From Norana najaformis (Eukaryota > Annelida > Clitellata > Crassiclitellata > Hormogastridae), in NCBI GenBank assembly GCA_964023275.1, contig OZ029928.1, positions 2,316,462 to 2,380,461 of the forward strand: DNA of 64,000 nt, written 5' to 3'. A program made the position numbers and the translations under genes. Shown piece after piece: positions 33,691-45,500 of the stretch. The notes beneath the pieces were generated by a model, which was not told the DNA's origin, made no database searches, and saw only the letters and a program-made list of their open reading frames with translations. Positions within the stretch are counted from its first letter, which is position 1; the number at the start of each line of letters is the position of its first letter.

Positions 33691-34500
33691 GTTAAGAAAC
33701 ACAAATTAAAGTAAGCAATTTATTGAAAATAATAATGTAGCGACTGTAGGCTAACTGATAATATATAAAAGAAGACGAAATATTAAATTAGCATGAAAAA
33801 TATAGGGCCCATGCCGGTAAAACTAGAAATATAAAGGAAAGACAACACTACGTCTAGAGCAAAACAAAGCTAGTTTAAGTAGTTTAGACTAAGCAATAAA
33901 ATTATGTCTAAATTTGTGTTTCTAAGTAAACTGAAAAAATGCTTTGCAGCGTCGCGCCAAAAGACCGACACCCATGAAATGCCGGCGTCCAAGCGGCGGA
34001 GCCAAAACGGCGGCTCTCAGGTGTCCAAGTTATTACTAGCGGTATGTCGTCTGGGTTGGTGACGGCACTGTTGTATATCTAATTAAATACAGACTCGGAA
34101 TCTTAACGTAGAAAAAGTAGTCATCACTTTTATTGCCGTTTTTCTGAGGTATTTCAAACACTACTTCTCAATATTTGTGACTTTTCTTGTCATCGACGAA
34201 TCAGGCTTCGGCTTTTAGCATAGAGTGGGCTGAATAGAGGTTATTTCGCTCTGATGACAACTGTTGAACATTTTAACAATAAGGGCAATAAAGTATTTAT
34301 GGTTGCTTGTACTTTAGGAAAGAATTTGACAGTGTTTCAAGTAGCAAACTGTTTGATTCCTTGTCACAAGGGTGCAATCTCCGTCATAGTACCTGTCTCG
34401 CAAAACTTATATATACATATATATATAACTGCCTGTTAAAGTGCGCTGTGGCAGTTATTTGTTTTGTACTGAGTTTCAATTAATTCTGGCGTGAGGCAGG
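33691..34500. other. No recognised gene
   Basis: AT-rich except for a GC-richer island near 33945-34030 (cagcgtcgcgcc... cggcggctctcagg). No coding recognised. Confidence 0.4.
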
Positions 34501-35501
34501 GTAGTCTTTAGCCCAACTGGATTGTGGTGATCCTCAAGTTTCCTCTCTGGGCCCGCTGCTATTCTTCCTTTACACAGCCGAGATTTTGGACGTAGTCGAG
34601 AGCAAGGGTTTGACAGCGCATTGCTACGCCGACGACACTCAGATCTACATCAGTTCCCCGGCCCTGGATACTTCGGCGACCGTTCAACGTTTCACCGATT
34701 GTGTCGCATGTATTGATGACTGGATGTGTAGAAATCGGCTGAGGATGAACGTGGACAAGACACAGCTTGTTTTGATTGGTACAAGACATCAGTTGGACAC
34801 GGCGAAGATCAATGTGCTTCAATTAAAGACATCGGCTGTGGCACTATCACTGAGGGTCACTGACCTGGGAGTAATAATAGACCGGGAACTTACGATGAGG
34901 GACCATGTGGCCAACATCTGCAAGAAATGTTACTTCGAGCTGCGGCAGTTGGAACAGATTTGATCGTCGCTGTCACCCGACTCAAGGAAGAGTTTCGCCT
35001 GCGCTTTCGTCGGTAGTCGGCTAGACTACTGCAACAGCCTGTTATACGGCATTAGTCGCGGGCTACTTAAGAAGCTGCAAGGCATACAGAATGCTGCTGC
35101 GAGGTTTGTTGCTGGGGTTCGGAGGTTCGACCACATAACGACTGTTTACAAGATCTACACTGGTTGCCTGTCCGCAAAAGGATTACATTTAAAGTGGCGA
35201 TACTAGTTTACAAGTGCCTTCACGGATTGGCGCCCCATATTTGTCTCGCGACTGCGTTCCGGCTTCCTCGGTTCCTGGTCGGTCTCAGCTGCGCTCTGCA
35301 CTGAGCTACGATCTGATCTGGTCTGGTAGGGCCACTGTCGCGCGCCCAAGAACATTTGGTGTATCCGGCCCTACGGTGTGGAACGCGCTACCGACCGAAC
35401 TACGAACACCGGATCTCTCCATCATCGGACTGAGGCAACTGCTATTAGCGGTTTTGCGGTGCATTAAGTTTTATTAACTAGCGCTTTATGAATCTTCTTC
35501 T
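34500..35501 (+). pseudogene. CR1/L2-like LINE, RT C-terminal half
   Basis: A 125-codon frame (34586-34963) carries A-H-C-Y-A-D-D-T-Q-I-Y (RT motif C with the catalytic A-D-D), C-I-D-D-W-M-C-R-N-R-L-R-M-N-V-D-K-T-Q, and L-G-V-I-I-D-R-E-L-T-M-R-D-H-V. After a frameshift come F-V-G-S-R-L-D-Y-C-N-S-L-L-Y-G, K-L-Q-G-I-Q-N-A-A-A-R-F-V and, in 35214-35477, T-F-G-V-S-G-P-T-V-W-N-A-L-P-T-E-L-R. Motif B upstream is decayed (S-S-L-G-P-L-L-F). The element ends in a (TAA)n tail, typical of this clade. It is 5'-truncated with a few frameshifts. Confidence 0.85.
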
Positions 35502-35566
<65 letters not shown>

Positions 35567-35640
35567 CAACAACAACAATAATAATACAATGACAATAACA
35601 ATAACAATAAACTTTATTATTATTATTATTATTATTATTA
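35502..35640. repeat. (TAA)n ... (ATT)n inverted microsatellite pair
   Basis: About 60 bases of TAA units, then a (CAA)n and caataa-rich spacer, then about 29 bases of ATT units: self-complementary arms. The left arm is the tail of the plus-strand LINE ending here; the right arm is the tail, read on the other strand, of the minus-strand element at 35641-37090. Confidence 0.85.
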
Positions 35641-37090
35641 CGTCACTTCAATTATGAAACAAATCTTTTGTTACTGGAGCAACTAGAGCTGCTGTGGCGT
35701 CCAGGCTGGCACACTGGAAACAGATAGACTAGTTGCACCTCCGAATCTCGTGATCTTGTCTGTAAGCGCCGTGGTGAAGAAGCAACGCTGAGTTAGCGGT
35801 CTCGTAAGTGTAGAGCGTTCTGTGGGCGTTTCTTCGATGAAGCGCAAGAACATCCGGTGTGGATCGGACGAACATCCAGCACCACCAACTCCCTCCTCTT
35901 CATCGCCGTCGTCGTCTGCTTCGAAGGCGCCTGCGTCGTGGGCTTCACTGCCCGAGCGTCGACGTCTCCTCGACCTCGACCCGCGGCTGACCTTCGACAG
36001 GCGGTGTGGCTCCTTGACCCAGAGGATCGGTTGGGGCCCGTCGGCTGGGTCTCGACGACCAATTCCAGGTTCTCTCCTTTTCTTTAATCTTGGCTTCAGG
36101 CACGCCCTTCTCTCCTTCTTTGATTTCAGCCGTCTTGTTCTTCGTTGTATTGTTGTCGATGAAGAACTTGATTTGCGACTGGGTACTCTCGCTCACTGCG
36201 TCGAGTGCGAGTTCTGAGGTCATGAATTCGTGTGATTGCTTCTTCTGAATTAAATCCTTCAGATAACGTTCGTCTTTTCTTCTGTTAACCATTGTAAATG
36301 GTTTGTCATAGCTGGAGTCAATCGCTTCTTCTTCCATCGATGGAAGGTCGCGCGGAGACAACTGTTCTCGGTCAGGTAGAAGACAAGGGAAATTATGAGG
36401 AAGCAAAGAAGCATGGTCTGAATGGGTAGAATGTTCGTCGCACTGATTTGAGGCTGTCTTCCGGCCGGTGATTGTTCTCTGGAATTGCCAGTCTTTGCTT
36501 AAATCTGGCTCCAAGAATGTGCCATTAAAGTCAATCGCGTTAGATCGCTGGATGGCAATGGAGAGGCGTTGGAACAGGAAAGAAGTCTTCCTCTTGTCTC
36601 CCGATACTTGGGTTAAGTGGCGTCCGATTTTCTTGATGAGGCTAAAGCCTTCCTGATTTATGGGCCTAGAGTCTCGAAGGTCAGAGGGACGAAGCAGTGT
36701 GTCGAGAGAATATCACTGTATTTTGAGGTCTTTCGTTCTGCTGCGATCTCAGCAGCAGCACCTGAGACCACGGCTGTTCTGGATCGATAAGAGACTGCCA
36801 GAGTATCGATTACTGTGGCGTCCCAGATCAAGCATTTACCCCCTTCCCGAGGAATGAGGGTTGCTCCTTCAGGTCGTCGGCCGTCGGACCTAAGCAATCC
36901 TGCTGGTTCTTTAGTTGATGGAAAGCCAGCCTTCACGAGGGCGCGCCACACGATGTCATTGATACAGGCGTGTCTTGCTGTTCTCCCTGGGCCTAAAGGG
37001 CATGCTGGACCGTGTGAGCCGTCCGCAGTGACCAGAAACCCGCAGGAGCAAACGTGAGGGGCGCACAAGTCTATCCCAAGTCTTATGCCT
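35641..37090 (-). pseudogene. Non-LTR retrotransposon 3' ORF (family 3), one-base frameshift
   Basis: Minus strand. From 37068 a 136-codon frame has G-P-G-R-T-A-R-H-A-C-I-N-D-I-V-W-R-A-L, R-R-P-E-G-A-T-L-I-P, C-L-I-W-D-A-T-V-I-D-T-L-A-V-S-Y, A-A-E-I-A-A-E-R-K-T-S-K-Y and F-V-P-L-T-F-E-T-L-G-P, then stops at 36658. The neighbouring frame resumes exactly there with I-N-Q-E-G-F and continues F-L-F-Q-R-L-S-I-A-I-Q-R-S-N-A to about 36510, then stays open to 35945 in a charged region. I know this as the C-terminal part of reverse transcriptase proteins common in invertebrate and cnidarian genomes. One missing C in a run near 36664 would explain the break. The 3'UTR runs to an (ATT)n tail at 35612-35640. 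Confidence 0.75.
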
Positions 37091-37094
37091 GTTA

Positions 37095-37178
37095 AAAATA
37101 ATAATAATAATAATAATAATAATAATTATTATTATTATTATTATTATTATTATTTGTAGTAGTAGTAGTAGTAGTAGA
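37095..37178. repeat. (AAT)n(ATT)n perfect hairpin plus (GTA)n
   Basis: About 30 bases of AAT units join directly to about 30 bases of ATT units, forming a palindrome that could extrude as a hairpin, followed by (GTA)n. The long poly-Ile open frame on the minus strand (36956-37237) is an artefact of this. Confidence 0.9.
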
Positions 37179-39028
37179 AGTTGAAGTTCTCGGCATAGTA
37201 ATGCCTGGACAACAACCAGATTACAGAATGCGGGCAATTAAGTGAGCAAACGAACAAGTGAGAGTTGTATAAAAAAATCTACAGTACCTACACGAGAAGC
37301 TACGTGTTTACTGAGCATGTTTGAATAACAATTAAGGACATCGCTTTCAAGAACATGCATAACCATTTTTTTGTAAATCACGAACTCAATTCTTGGCTAC
37401 CGTTTCATAGGCATTCAAAATACTTTGAGATGGGTTGAAAGTGATATATACTCAAAATTTTCCCTTTTCGGGTTCATTACTTTTCTAGCATCATCATTTC
37501 TCTCATATGAATTCAATCGACCAACACACGAACACGGCTTCAACGGGTGGTTTCGCAATTCGATGTGAAGTAATATTTATAATTACTACCCCTTTGATTC
37601 CCATGAATGCCACTGAAGACGAGACCTCTCTGTCTTAGTGAAATGATCCCGCTCGTTTCATCATAGAAATTCAAACCCAGCTGGGTGTGAGATATGGTCC
37701 GCTATGACCGTTCGTTTAGATGCGAATAAATGAACACTGTAAAGTTTCATAATAAGACGTATACAGAAAGTAAACAACATATAAAGGCTCTGGCTTTGTT
37801 TGTGTCATAACGGAAGAAAATTGCCAACAAAAAAGCGAGCTTTTCATCCATTTTGATTTTGATTTCAAAACTAGCAAAATTTTCTATCAAAATGCCTGTT
37901 TAGCATGAATTCCAACACTCTTAGCTTTATAGTTTGTGGTTGGTGTGGTGGACTCTCAGTCCTGATGTCAGGGAGGGTTACAAATATCACTCAGTAATAT
38001 ATTTCAAAAATTATGTTGCGCTAGCACCTTCGACTTAACTAAGCTCTAATGAATATATCGACCGCGAACTGTCGATGAGAAAATCGATGGTGGGCTGAGA
38101 TTCGACTCTCAGTTATAGGACAACAACAACATGATAACAATGAGGACAACAGTGACCGTCACGTGAAGCATGTTTTGAAGAATTTCATGATACATCACGT
38201 TTCTGTTTTAGTTTTCGACAAATGGCAAGGAACTTTAGATGGCCTATATGGTTCCCCTTTCTAGCAAACGCTGTTGTGTCTCTGGTCACATGTAATCTTT
38301 AGAGACCACCATAATGTCTGTGAGACAGATTTTTGAAATGAATTATCACGTGTGTGCATGTATGTGCCTCTAACATAACAAATGATCATATGTTTAGTCG
38401 TTTGTAAAATCTCAGGATTAGAATTTCATCATTGTTTTCGATGTATTACTGTCATTTGCATTTCTCCATTAACAGCAGATAACAATGCTGGTATTTGTCT
38501 GCTTTAAGCCCGTATGTGACCAATTACACATCTGGAAAACAAGTAGCGGCCATAATCAGTTATATCCGTAAATGAATATCCGTAAAGTTACTAAGTTTGT
38601 CAAATGTTATGTCAAGTTCAACTTCTCAACATGCAGGATAACATTGTGTCGTATATTTTATGTTGATACAAGGCATAGGCTATGGGCAATTTTAACTTAA
38701 TTAGTTTTGCCTAAATAAGTGCTTCAAGGAATCGGGCGTAGGCATATGCCGCTGTTTAGTAAACTAAGGGTCTAAAACCCGCAGAATGTTAGCCGCTTGC
38801 AGCCAGCCCAAGTCCTATCTTGCTGCCATAATACGGTCCACCAAAGCTCTAAAAATATTTCGTAAAGCAAATTTGTACGTAGTCTTCGTCTTTGTATTAA
38901 TGTAGCTAATGATTTTACTGACTTAGTCGTCAAATTTCTAATAATAAAGCTCCCTTATCTTTCCAGTGATACCGCCATCTGTTTTCGAAGTGAATTAGCT
39001 GATTCAACATTTGCATTAGTAGATGTAT
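37179..39028. other. No recognised gene
   Basis: AT-rich DNA without convincing frames. A ggtgtggtggactctcagtcctgatg segment near 37945 could be a decayed tRNA-like SINE head, but without a supporting B box. Confidence 0.4.
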
Positions 39029-39040
39029 ATCACTCGATAA

Positions 39041-39290
39041 AATAAAATTGATCTATTTTGGCCACATCATGAGGAAGGAGGGAACATGCATCGAGAAGGA
39101 GATAATACAGGGCACAATACCGGGAGGACGGAAAAGAGGAAGACCGAGAATAAACTGGTTGGGCAACATCAGGGCATGGACTGGGTTAACAATGGAGGAG
39201 ATGCTCAGGCTGGTGGAGGACAGAGGACACTGGAGGAACATTGTGCATGATGCGGCCGAATCTCGGAACGAGGAAGGCTGAGAACAGAAC
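39041..39290 (+). mobile_element. Young 5'-truncated LINE fragment with 12-bp target-site duplication
   Basis: Flanked by atcactcgataa at 39029-39040 and 39291-39302. Inside is an open frame ending at 39281 that reads I-Y-F-G-H-I-M-R-K-E-G, I-I-Q-G-T-I-P-G-G-R-K-R-G-R-P-R and a W-T-G-L-T-M-E-E-M segment, then W-R-N-I-V-H-D-A-A. This is the extreme C-terminus of the same class of RT ORF as the remnant at 32041-33110. The frame is intact and the duplication perfect, so the insertion is recent. Confidence 0.85.
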
Positions 39291-39302
39291 ATCACTCGAT
39301 AA

Positions 39303-40055
39303 TTAAAAATTAAAAACAACCAAACTTGACTTCAGAGTAGAAGAAAAGAAAATTCGTGGCAGAAAAATATTTTCCCAAACAATTGGTGAATATAAATGTT
39401 TTATGGAGAAAAGAGACAAAATTCAGTGCCTTATCTGTCAATAGATGATTGCTGTTCTCAAAAAGTAGGCAGTGTGACACCATGCAGAGTAAAGATGGGA
39501 AGCAATCACGGGCAAATTCAGAGAGTCAAAAGTTAAGCAAATAATGGATTTTCCAAGGTCAGAATTTTTGCTTTTAATATTAGTAACGGTAGTGAAGATT
39601 CGGTAAGGGCAATTTTTGTACTCAGCAAAGTGATAATAAATCATTGTGGTCATTTGCATAAGAGTAATTTTTTAAAGAAAATGTTTGGCCAAAACTAGCG
39701 AAATTTTATATCCTGATAAGAGAATTTTAAGGCATGAGCTTGTCTGTCAATACATTTGCCAGTATGGTTTTAGAATTGGGAGGTAATGTGCAAACATAAT
39801 TATTTCATATAAAAACGGCTTCAAAATATTTTCATTATTGCCTGTAACGTGATGCATCTGACACCAATGTCAATAAAAGTAATAAGTTGAGTTTTAATAA
39901 CATACTGTGTTACTCTTTCCATTATGACTAACTTTTGTATCGTTGAATGAAAGTATAAAGTGACGTGGATAAGGATATAGTGGACGTCCAGTCTGTTGCA
40001 AAGACTTGGCTGTGCGCCGTTGCATAGTCGTTAGGTTTTCCTACAACATTCATAG
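39303..40055. other. No recognised gene
   Basis: AT-rich, no motif found. Confidence 0.4.
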
Positions 40056-40113
40056 CGTTGCATCATATGCCGTTGCATCATGTGCCGTTGCATCGTGTGC
40101 CGTTGCATCGTAT
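40056..40113. repeat. 15-bp minisatellite, about 3.9 copies
   Basis: Units cgttgcatcatatgc, cgttgcatcatgtgc, cgttgcatcgtgtgc and a partial cgttgcatcgtat follow each other exactly. A related gccgttgcatag lies 40 bases upstream. Confidence 0.9.
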
Positions 40114-40310
40114 TTATATAGCATCTGATAAAAGCGTTTTAAGGTTGCATTCGATGGCTATACAATTTACATTTATGTAATCAAAAAATGTAACCAAAAA
40201 TTTATAAAGCGCCACTTCGAGGTAAACTTCATAGTATTGTATGGTTTTATGTGCATTTGTAGCATAGTATTGTATTGTGTAGTAATTTATCATAGATACA
40301 GATATAAATT

Positions 40311-40545
40311 GGCACGGTGGTCTAGCAGTAATGCGTTTGGTCAGTGCACATCTGGTTTCGGCTTGGACTCCATGTAACGACCCTGGGAAAGTACTTTGCG
40401 CACGCCGTGCCTCTGTCAACAAGCAGTATAATTTGGTATTGGCGTAAGCTGGAAAGTAAACGGCAAGTCCTGCGCTGCACCGACCCCGTGTCCAAGACCT
40501 TGGGATTTGTCCATTGCCGCCTGAAGGGCCTAAAGAAAAGGAAAT
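40311..40545 (+). mobile_element. tRNA-derived SINE (second family)
   Basis: ggcacggtggtctagcagtaatgcg has the start and A box of a tRNA gene (tggtctagcagtaatgcg), followed about 30 bases on by a degraded B box (ggcttggactcc). The tRNA-unrelated body includes ctgggaaagtactttgcgc and ends near ctaaagaaaaggaaatgagcg. It shares no body sequence with the SINE family at 1498 and 44024. It is not a functional tRNA: no matching acceptor stem. Confidence 0.6.
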
Positions 40546-40559
40546 GAGCGTCTCTTGTT

Positions 40560-42486
40560 TACTTTTCATTTGTGGGATATGGGATAATTTTAGACCAAAA
40601 AATTAGAGGTCCCCTTACATACTTACTAGATTACACAAGAGTCAGGCCTCGGGGTCAGTCGATATTATAGCGGTTGTATAGCGGTTTTGGGATGCAACAA
40701 GAAAACGAAACTTTAAATATCATAGGGACCAAGTTAGGGGTTACTGTGCTGATTAATGGCATCAAGTCAGTGTCTAGTGCTCGAACATTAACTAGACAAA
40801 TAGGTGAAATATAGGCGCAAATAAGAGATGAAAAAATATGTACTAGATTTAAGCTATAATGTTAGATGCTGCAACTTTCTATTGGACTGGTCATTAGAGG
40901 TGTAATATCAAAACCAGTCACAAATCAAGGATTGAATATAATAGTTCGGGTTCGTGATATCTTTATTTGACTAAAAGCGTTCGAACTTACGATGTACCGC
41001 TTTCAATATATAGACTTGCCAATTAATAAAATTCCTAAAATGCCTTTTTTGTTATATTATATTTAAATGTGTTGTATTACGTTGCATTAAATTGTATTGT
41101 AGTGGTTATTCCATGCAATTATATTTATAAGTCTTCCAATTAAGCCACCATGGATACCGGAGACTTTGCCACCTACTTTGCAGGGATGTGTTAAATTAAG
41201 CATTAAGCCTGTGACAAAGCAATTATACGAACAAGGACATTTTAGTAAATAACATAATGACCTTTGAACCTAGTCAGTTTCGAAAACGGAGCTTATTAAC
41301 TAGTGACTTATGATGCAGACTACCAAAATCAACTCGCCCTGTTTCCTACCCGCTGCTTCAGTTTCATTTATGCGATGCTGCTCGAATTACATGGGCTATA
41401 GCACATTTGTGATAGGCCAGCAACAGTCCCAGTGGCGGTTCCTGAAACTTACGAAAGGGGGCGGCAAGTAATCAAGATTGTATTTAACATTGCCAATATT
41501 ATACTTTGGCGAAGTTTTACTATGCATGAACATTTATTCTTTCTGACGACCGCTTTTGGTTCCCTTTGAAGTTTTATTCATTTTGTCCGACTCCCAGTTG
41601 TTCACTGTGAAGAGTCCGTGTTGACTGTTCAGATCTTTTTCATAAACTTATTTCTCCATAGGCGTCCACTGTGTCTCCTCGAATTTCCCTCGTAGCTTTT
41701 GAGAAACTCACCCTGGAATTTGACTCGCTAACCGATTTTACTCTGTATCGATCATCGACTGATGTCTTGTGCATCATTAGAGTGGTGCTATAACAGTTCT
41801 TTTATTTGTTATTGTTGCTTGATTTTCCACTTTCATCATGATTTTCGGAATAAGCTCTCGCTGTAATCAGTTTCAAGCCAACTCAAAGACATTCGCGCTT
41901 CAGAAAATTCAAATGGGGCCACGACCAGATTGTCTCAGAATCAGAATTTACCCTTGAGCCGACTAATTAAAAGGTTAACATCCAACTGCTTGACAAGCTA
42001 TCGGAGAAGCTAAAGAAATGCCCTCTGAAAATGTTACGTTACATCATTCATATTAGCAAACAGTTGAAAAATTTTATCGTCTAGATAGCCAATCGAACGC
42101 GATGTTTTTTTTTGGTCCAAAGCATAAAGTTCAAAAGAACACCGTTTCCGCTTGCTTTCATTAAGCATTTTCAATTAAACCAATTCGTACATTACGCTTA
42201 CAGTGAACAATCATCTACACTATTGCAATAGAGAAATCGGGAGCGATTGCGCGAAAACTGTTGAAATATGCGAATCAAGATTAAAAGATGTGAAATTTAT
42301 GTACGACTCATCTGCGAATTTATATATCACTATGAGATCCCTACAGATGTAGGGCCATTATTTTTCTCTTCAGACAAAAGGTTTGCAACACCATGACTTT
42401 GCTGATGTAATTACAAAGGTTTGAGTGCGCATTTCTGGAAATACCAGATTAGGAATTTATAAACTACATCCTTATTGTTCACTAGG
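40560..42486. other. Upstream region of gene B; one hAT-like end
   Basis: Mostly AT-rich without coding. At 41431 cagtggcggttcctgaaac... gaaagggggcggcaa resembles the terminal inverted repeat of hAT transposons (cagtggcgg...gggggcggc), but I found no matching opposite end. Confidence 0.35.
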
Positions 42487-42494
42487 TATATAAA
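42487..42494 (+). promoter_or_regulatory. TATA box of BRICHOS gene B
   Basis: tatataaa 103 bases upstream of the ATG at 42590, the same octamer at a similar distance as in gene A. An acceptor-like tttcttttacag ends 18 bases before the ATG, so a 5'UTR intron is an alternative. Confidence 0.6.
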
Positions 42495-42589
42495 CTGCTG
42501 AAACGTTCACATAATTCAAGACTCCCGTCAGCGCAAGAGACACATCGAGCAAGTATCTCGTTTCTTTTACAGGGACAGCACTTCGGAGA

Positions 42590-45500
42590 ATGCGACCAAA
42601 TATGTCAGAGGAAAAGCAGACAACAGATTCGCCGACTTTCGTCATTGCACCTACTGAGGTAAATAAACTAGTCTCTAGTGCAACAGTTAACATGCTCAAC
42701 TACGCTAACGTTAGGCCTACATAAACTTTGCAATTTGGCATATGGCGTTATAGAAACAATTAAATACCAAAACTGTTAGTGTTTCACCAGTACAATTTAT
42801 CAGTAGAAGTCTGTTAGATGCCTCAAGATGGGGTTTACAAATTATATGAATGAATGAAAATAAGAAGGTATGTTGCTATTTCAATGTTTTGTGTTGCAAT
42901 TGGGTTTTCAAAGGCGCTTCCTTCGGGTGATCCTCCAAAATGGCGTCCCTACAAGAAGTATGCGGTCATTGCAGTGAGCACCATATTGGTGGCAGTCGTC
43001 ATTCTTACCGCAATCCTGGCGGGAATGTATCTGTTCACTGAAGCGCAGAAGGAAATGATAAAAGTAAGCGAATTGGAAGTTGCTAGATATTCAGAGACTT
43101 ACTGGGTTTCAGTCGTTTCTGTTGAAGAGGTTCTAATAAACTGTGCACTTACTTTAACGGTTTTAGAGAAAAATTTAAATATTGCATAGACCTGTAATGC
43201 TCCTAGTGTTTGTCGGGTGATGTGTTTTAGGGTTAGCTCTTTAAATAAAGGATATCTATTTTGTGTTGAAGATGTTTTAAACTGACTGCAGAAACAGTAA
43301 ATGTACACAGTTTTCTATAGCGACCGTTTTCCCTCAACCGTTCATGAATTCAATGAATTTATTGGGTGAAATCCTTCACTAACGCTGCCCGTTTGAATGG
43401 ACGCCACAATATTCAAGGTCTCCGTGCAAAGATCATGCTGGCCTGAGATTCAAATTTTGGAAATGAACCACAATCGGGTTGCGATCTGGCATCTTCAAGC
43501 ACAGAGGTGCCTTGACGTACGCATTTACTGATGTAGCTAACTAGGCAAGTGTATATAATAAATGAATAGGCTTACGTATTATAGCCTACTTCTAGGCCAA
43601 TCTGTTGCACATAATAAAACCTACATGTAAGTCAAATTATTTATTCATAAGAATTATGCGACATCTTATAATTTTACTAATAAAATAATTGTACTAGTAA
43701 AATTATTTGATCTTCCGACATTAACAAACTTTCCTATGCATCTGTTAGTTCTCATTCAATCGGGACCAGAACACCAAAGAAGAAGTGATTAGTGATCCAA
43801 ATGCAAATATTGTCCAGTACCATGTCAACGGCGAAGCATACGAATTGTGGGTTGTTGAAGACTTCAACCGGGTAAGTAGTTTTGATTCATAAGCAACTTA
43901 CTGACCGTTGGAGTACATCACACATTTTTTTATTGCCCTATGTGCCAATTTATGAGAGAATATTTATAAAAGCGTTCAACTGAAGCATCTTTAAATTTTA
44001 CAACCTTTATCATTATTTAAGGGATGCGGGATGATTTAATGGTCAGCGTTCTAGACTGTCAATCGCTCGCGGGTTCAAATCGGAGCCAGGATAGAAATTG
44101 TTTTTCCAGATTTCTGTTCCACTTGCGACACCTAGCCAAGTCAGCTATAATGCATACACTGACCGTACACTGTCGATGATAAGATAAGACGATCAGAGAG
44201 AGGACTGGCCACACACCCTCAAATACCGAGGCTACGACAAATAAAGTGGCTAACACGTCGTATCCATGGCTGCCTCTAGGAAATAACTTATGAGACTGTT
44301 TTTCCGCTCCTCTTCTTCTCTTTTTATAACTACTTTTAGTTCAGCAGCACTTGATAGCTCGGCAGAGGCAGGAGTGTTGATCATGAGTGGCCCCAGGGGC
44401 CCGGACCCTTGCAATATTGTGAGAAGTTGGCAGCCAAAATTTGAGCTGCAATAGAGCTAAAGACAGCTGCTGTGCAGGCTTACATTTTTAAAATTTAAAC
44501 AGTTACTTGGCTTTATAGTCTCAATTTCCTAAAAAAAAGTCCGATTGGTTTATATCGCTTCATTTGGTTACAGGCAAACGATACATAAAAAGTGATGATC
44601 AAAATTGCCAAACTTGGATAATTAATGCACCGTATAAATATTCCACGACATTATGACTCAGTGCCACTCCCTATGTTGTCGCCTAGCTGACCTATTCTAG
44701 GGTCTGGCTTTTGGTTTGCGCGCCTCAGATTCATATTTACCGACTTCTGGGCATGATGTAATTGTTTCTAATAATAAATAAACTAAAATAAAGGTAAGCG
44801 AATACCTTAAACTAGATCAGGCGCTTTGGACCTAAAACAATAGCAGGTGTAAATTTGATCGTTTAACGATATATGTTCTTCTTTATTTAGACAAGTTAGG
44901 GATAAAGGTTTGATCTCCAACGCGCACTATATTATCCTACAAGACAGAGAGGGAAGGGGAGATGGGAAGGGGGAGTAATGGGGAGATCGCGTTCGGATAG
45001 TGAGATGAGAGAGAAGGCTACTTTGACAGCGGTGACATAAGCTCAAATATATAATAATGGGTGAGTGGGCTTTAAGAGAGAGAAAGAGATACAGACTGGG
45101 TCAGTTCAACTCTAGTGTTGAAACTCATTAGGGTAATCTAATCTAAACTAATAGAAACACTTCTATAGCGCCGTTACCAAAATGCCCAAGACATCAGTCG
45201 AAGGTCGCTTCAAGTCAAAATCGCAGTCCAAAATCATAAACCATTCGAGAAGCTGGGTCAAACTCCGATAGGTCAGAGAAGCCAGAAGCCAGGCTACGAT
45301 GCATCTCAAGTGTAGACCTGAATGACATAAAAGAATTGGCAGAACGGGCAGAACGTGACAGTGAATTCCAAAGCTTTGGACCAGCTCCTGATAATGTCCG
45401 AGACCCCAACATGGTTCGGGTATGGGTCGTAGTAAGAGTCACAGTGTTTATTGATCGAATGCAATGTCTACTAGTGTTACGGTTAAGCATGGAACAGGGA

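Noticed and set aside
36956-37237. Poly-Ile open frame on the minus strand
   Set aside because: Product of the (AAT)n(ATT)n tract.
41431-41470. hAT transposon
   Set aside because: Only one end resembles a hAT terminal repeat; no matching end or transposase seen in the window.
42854-43189. 111-codon continuous frame as a complete gene
   Set aside because: It is exon 2 of gene B read through into its flanking introns; the clean acceptor, the gtaagc donor and the match to gene A show the real borders.
44024-44110. Functional tRNA gene
   Set aside because: Promoter-box similarity only; no acceptor stem or anticodon arm, and a second copy with a common body shows a SINE.
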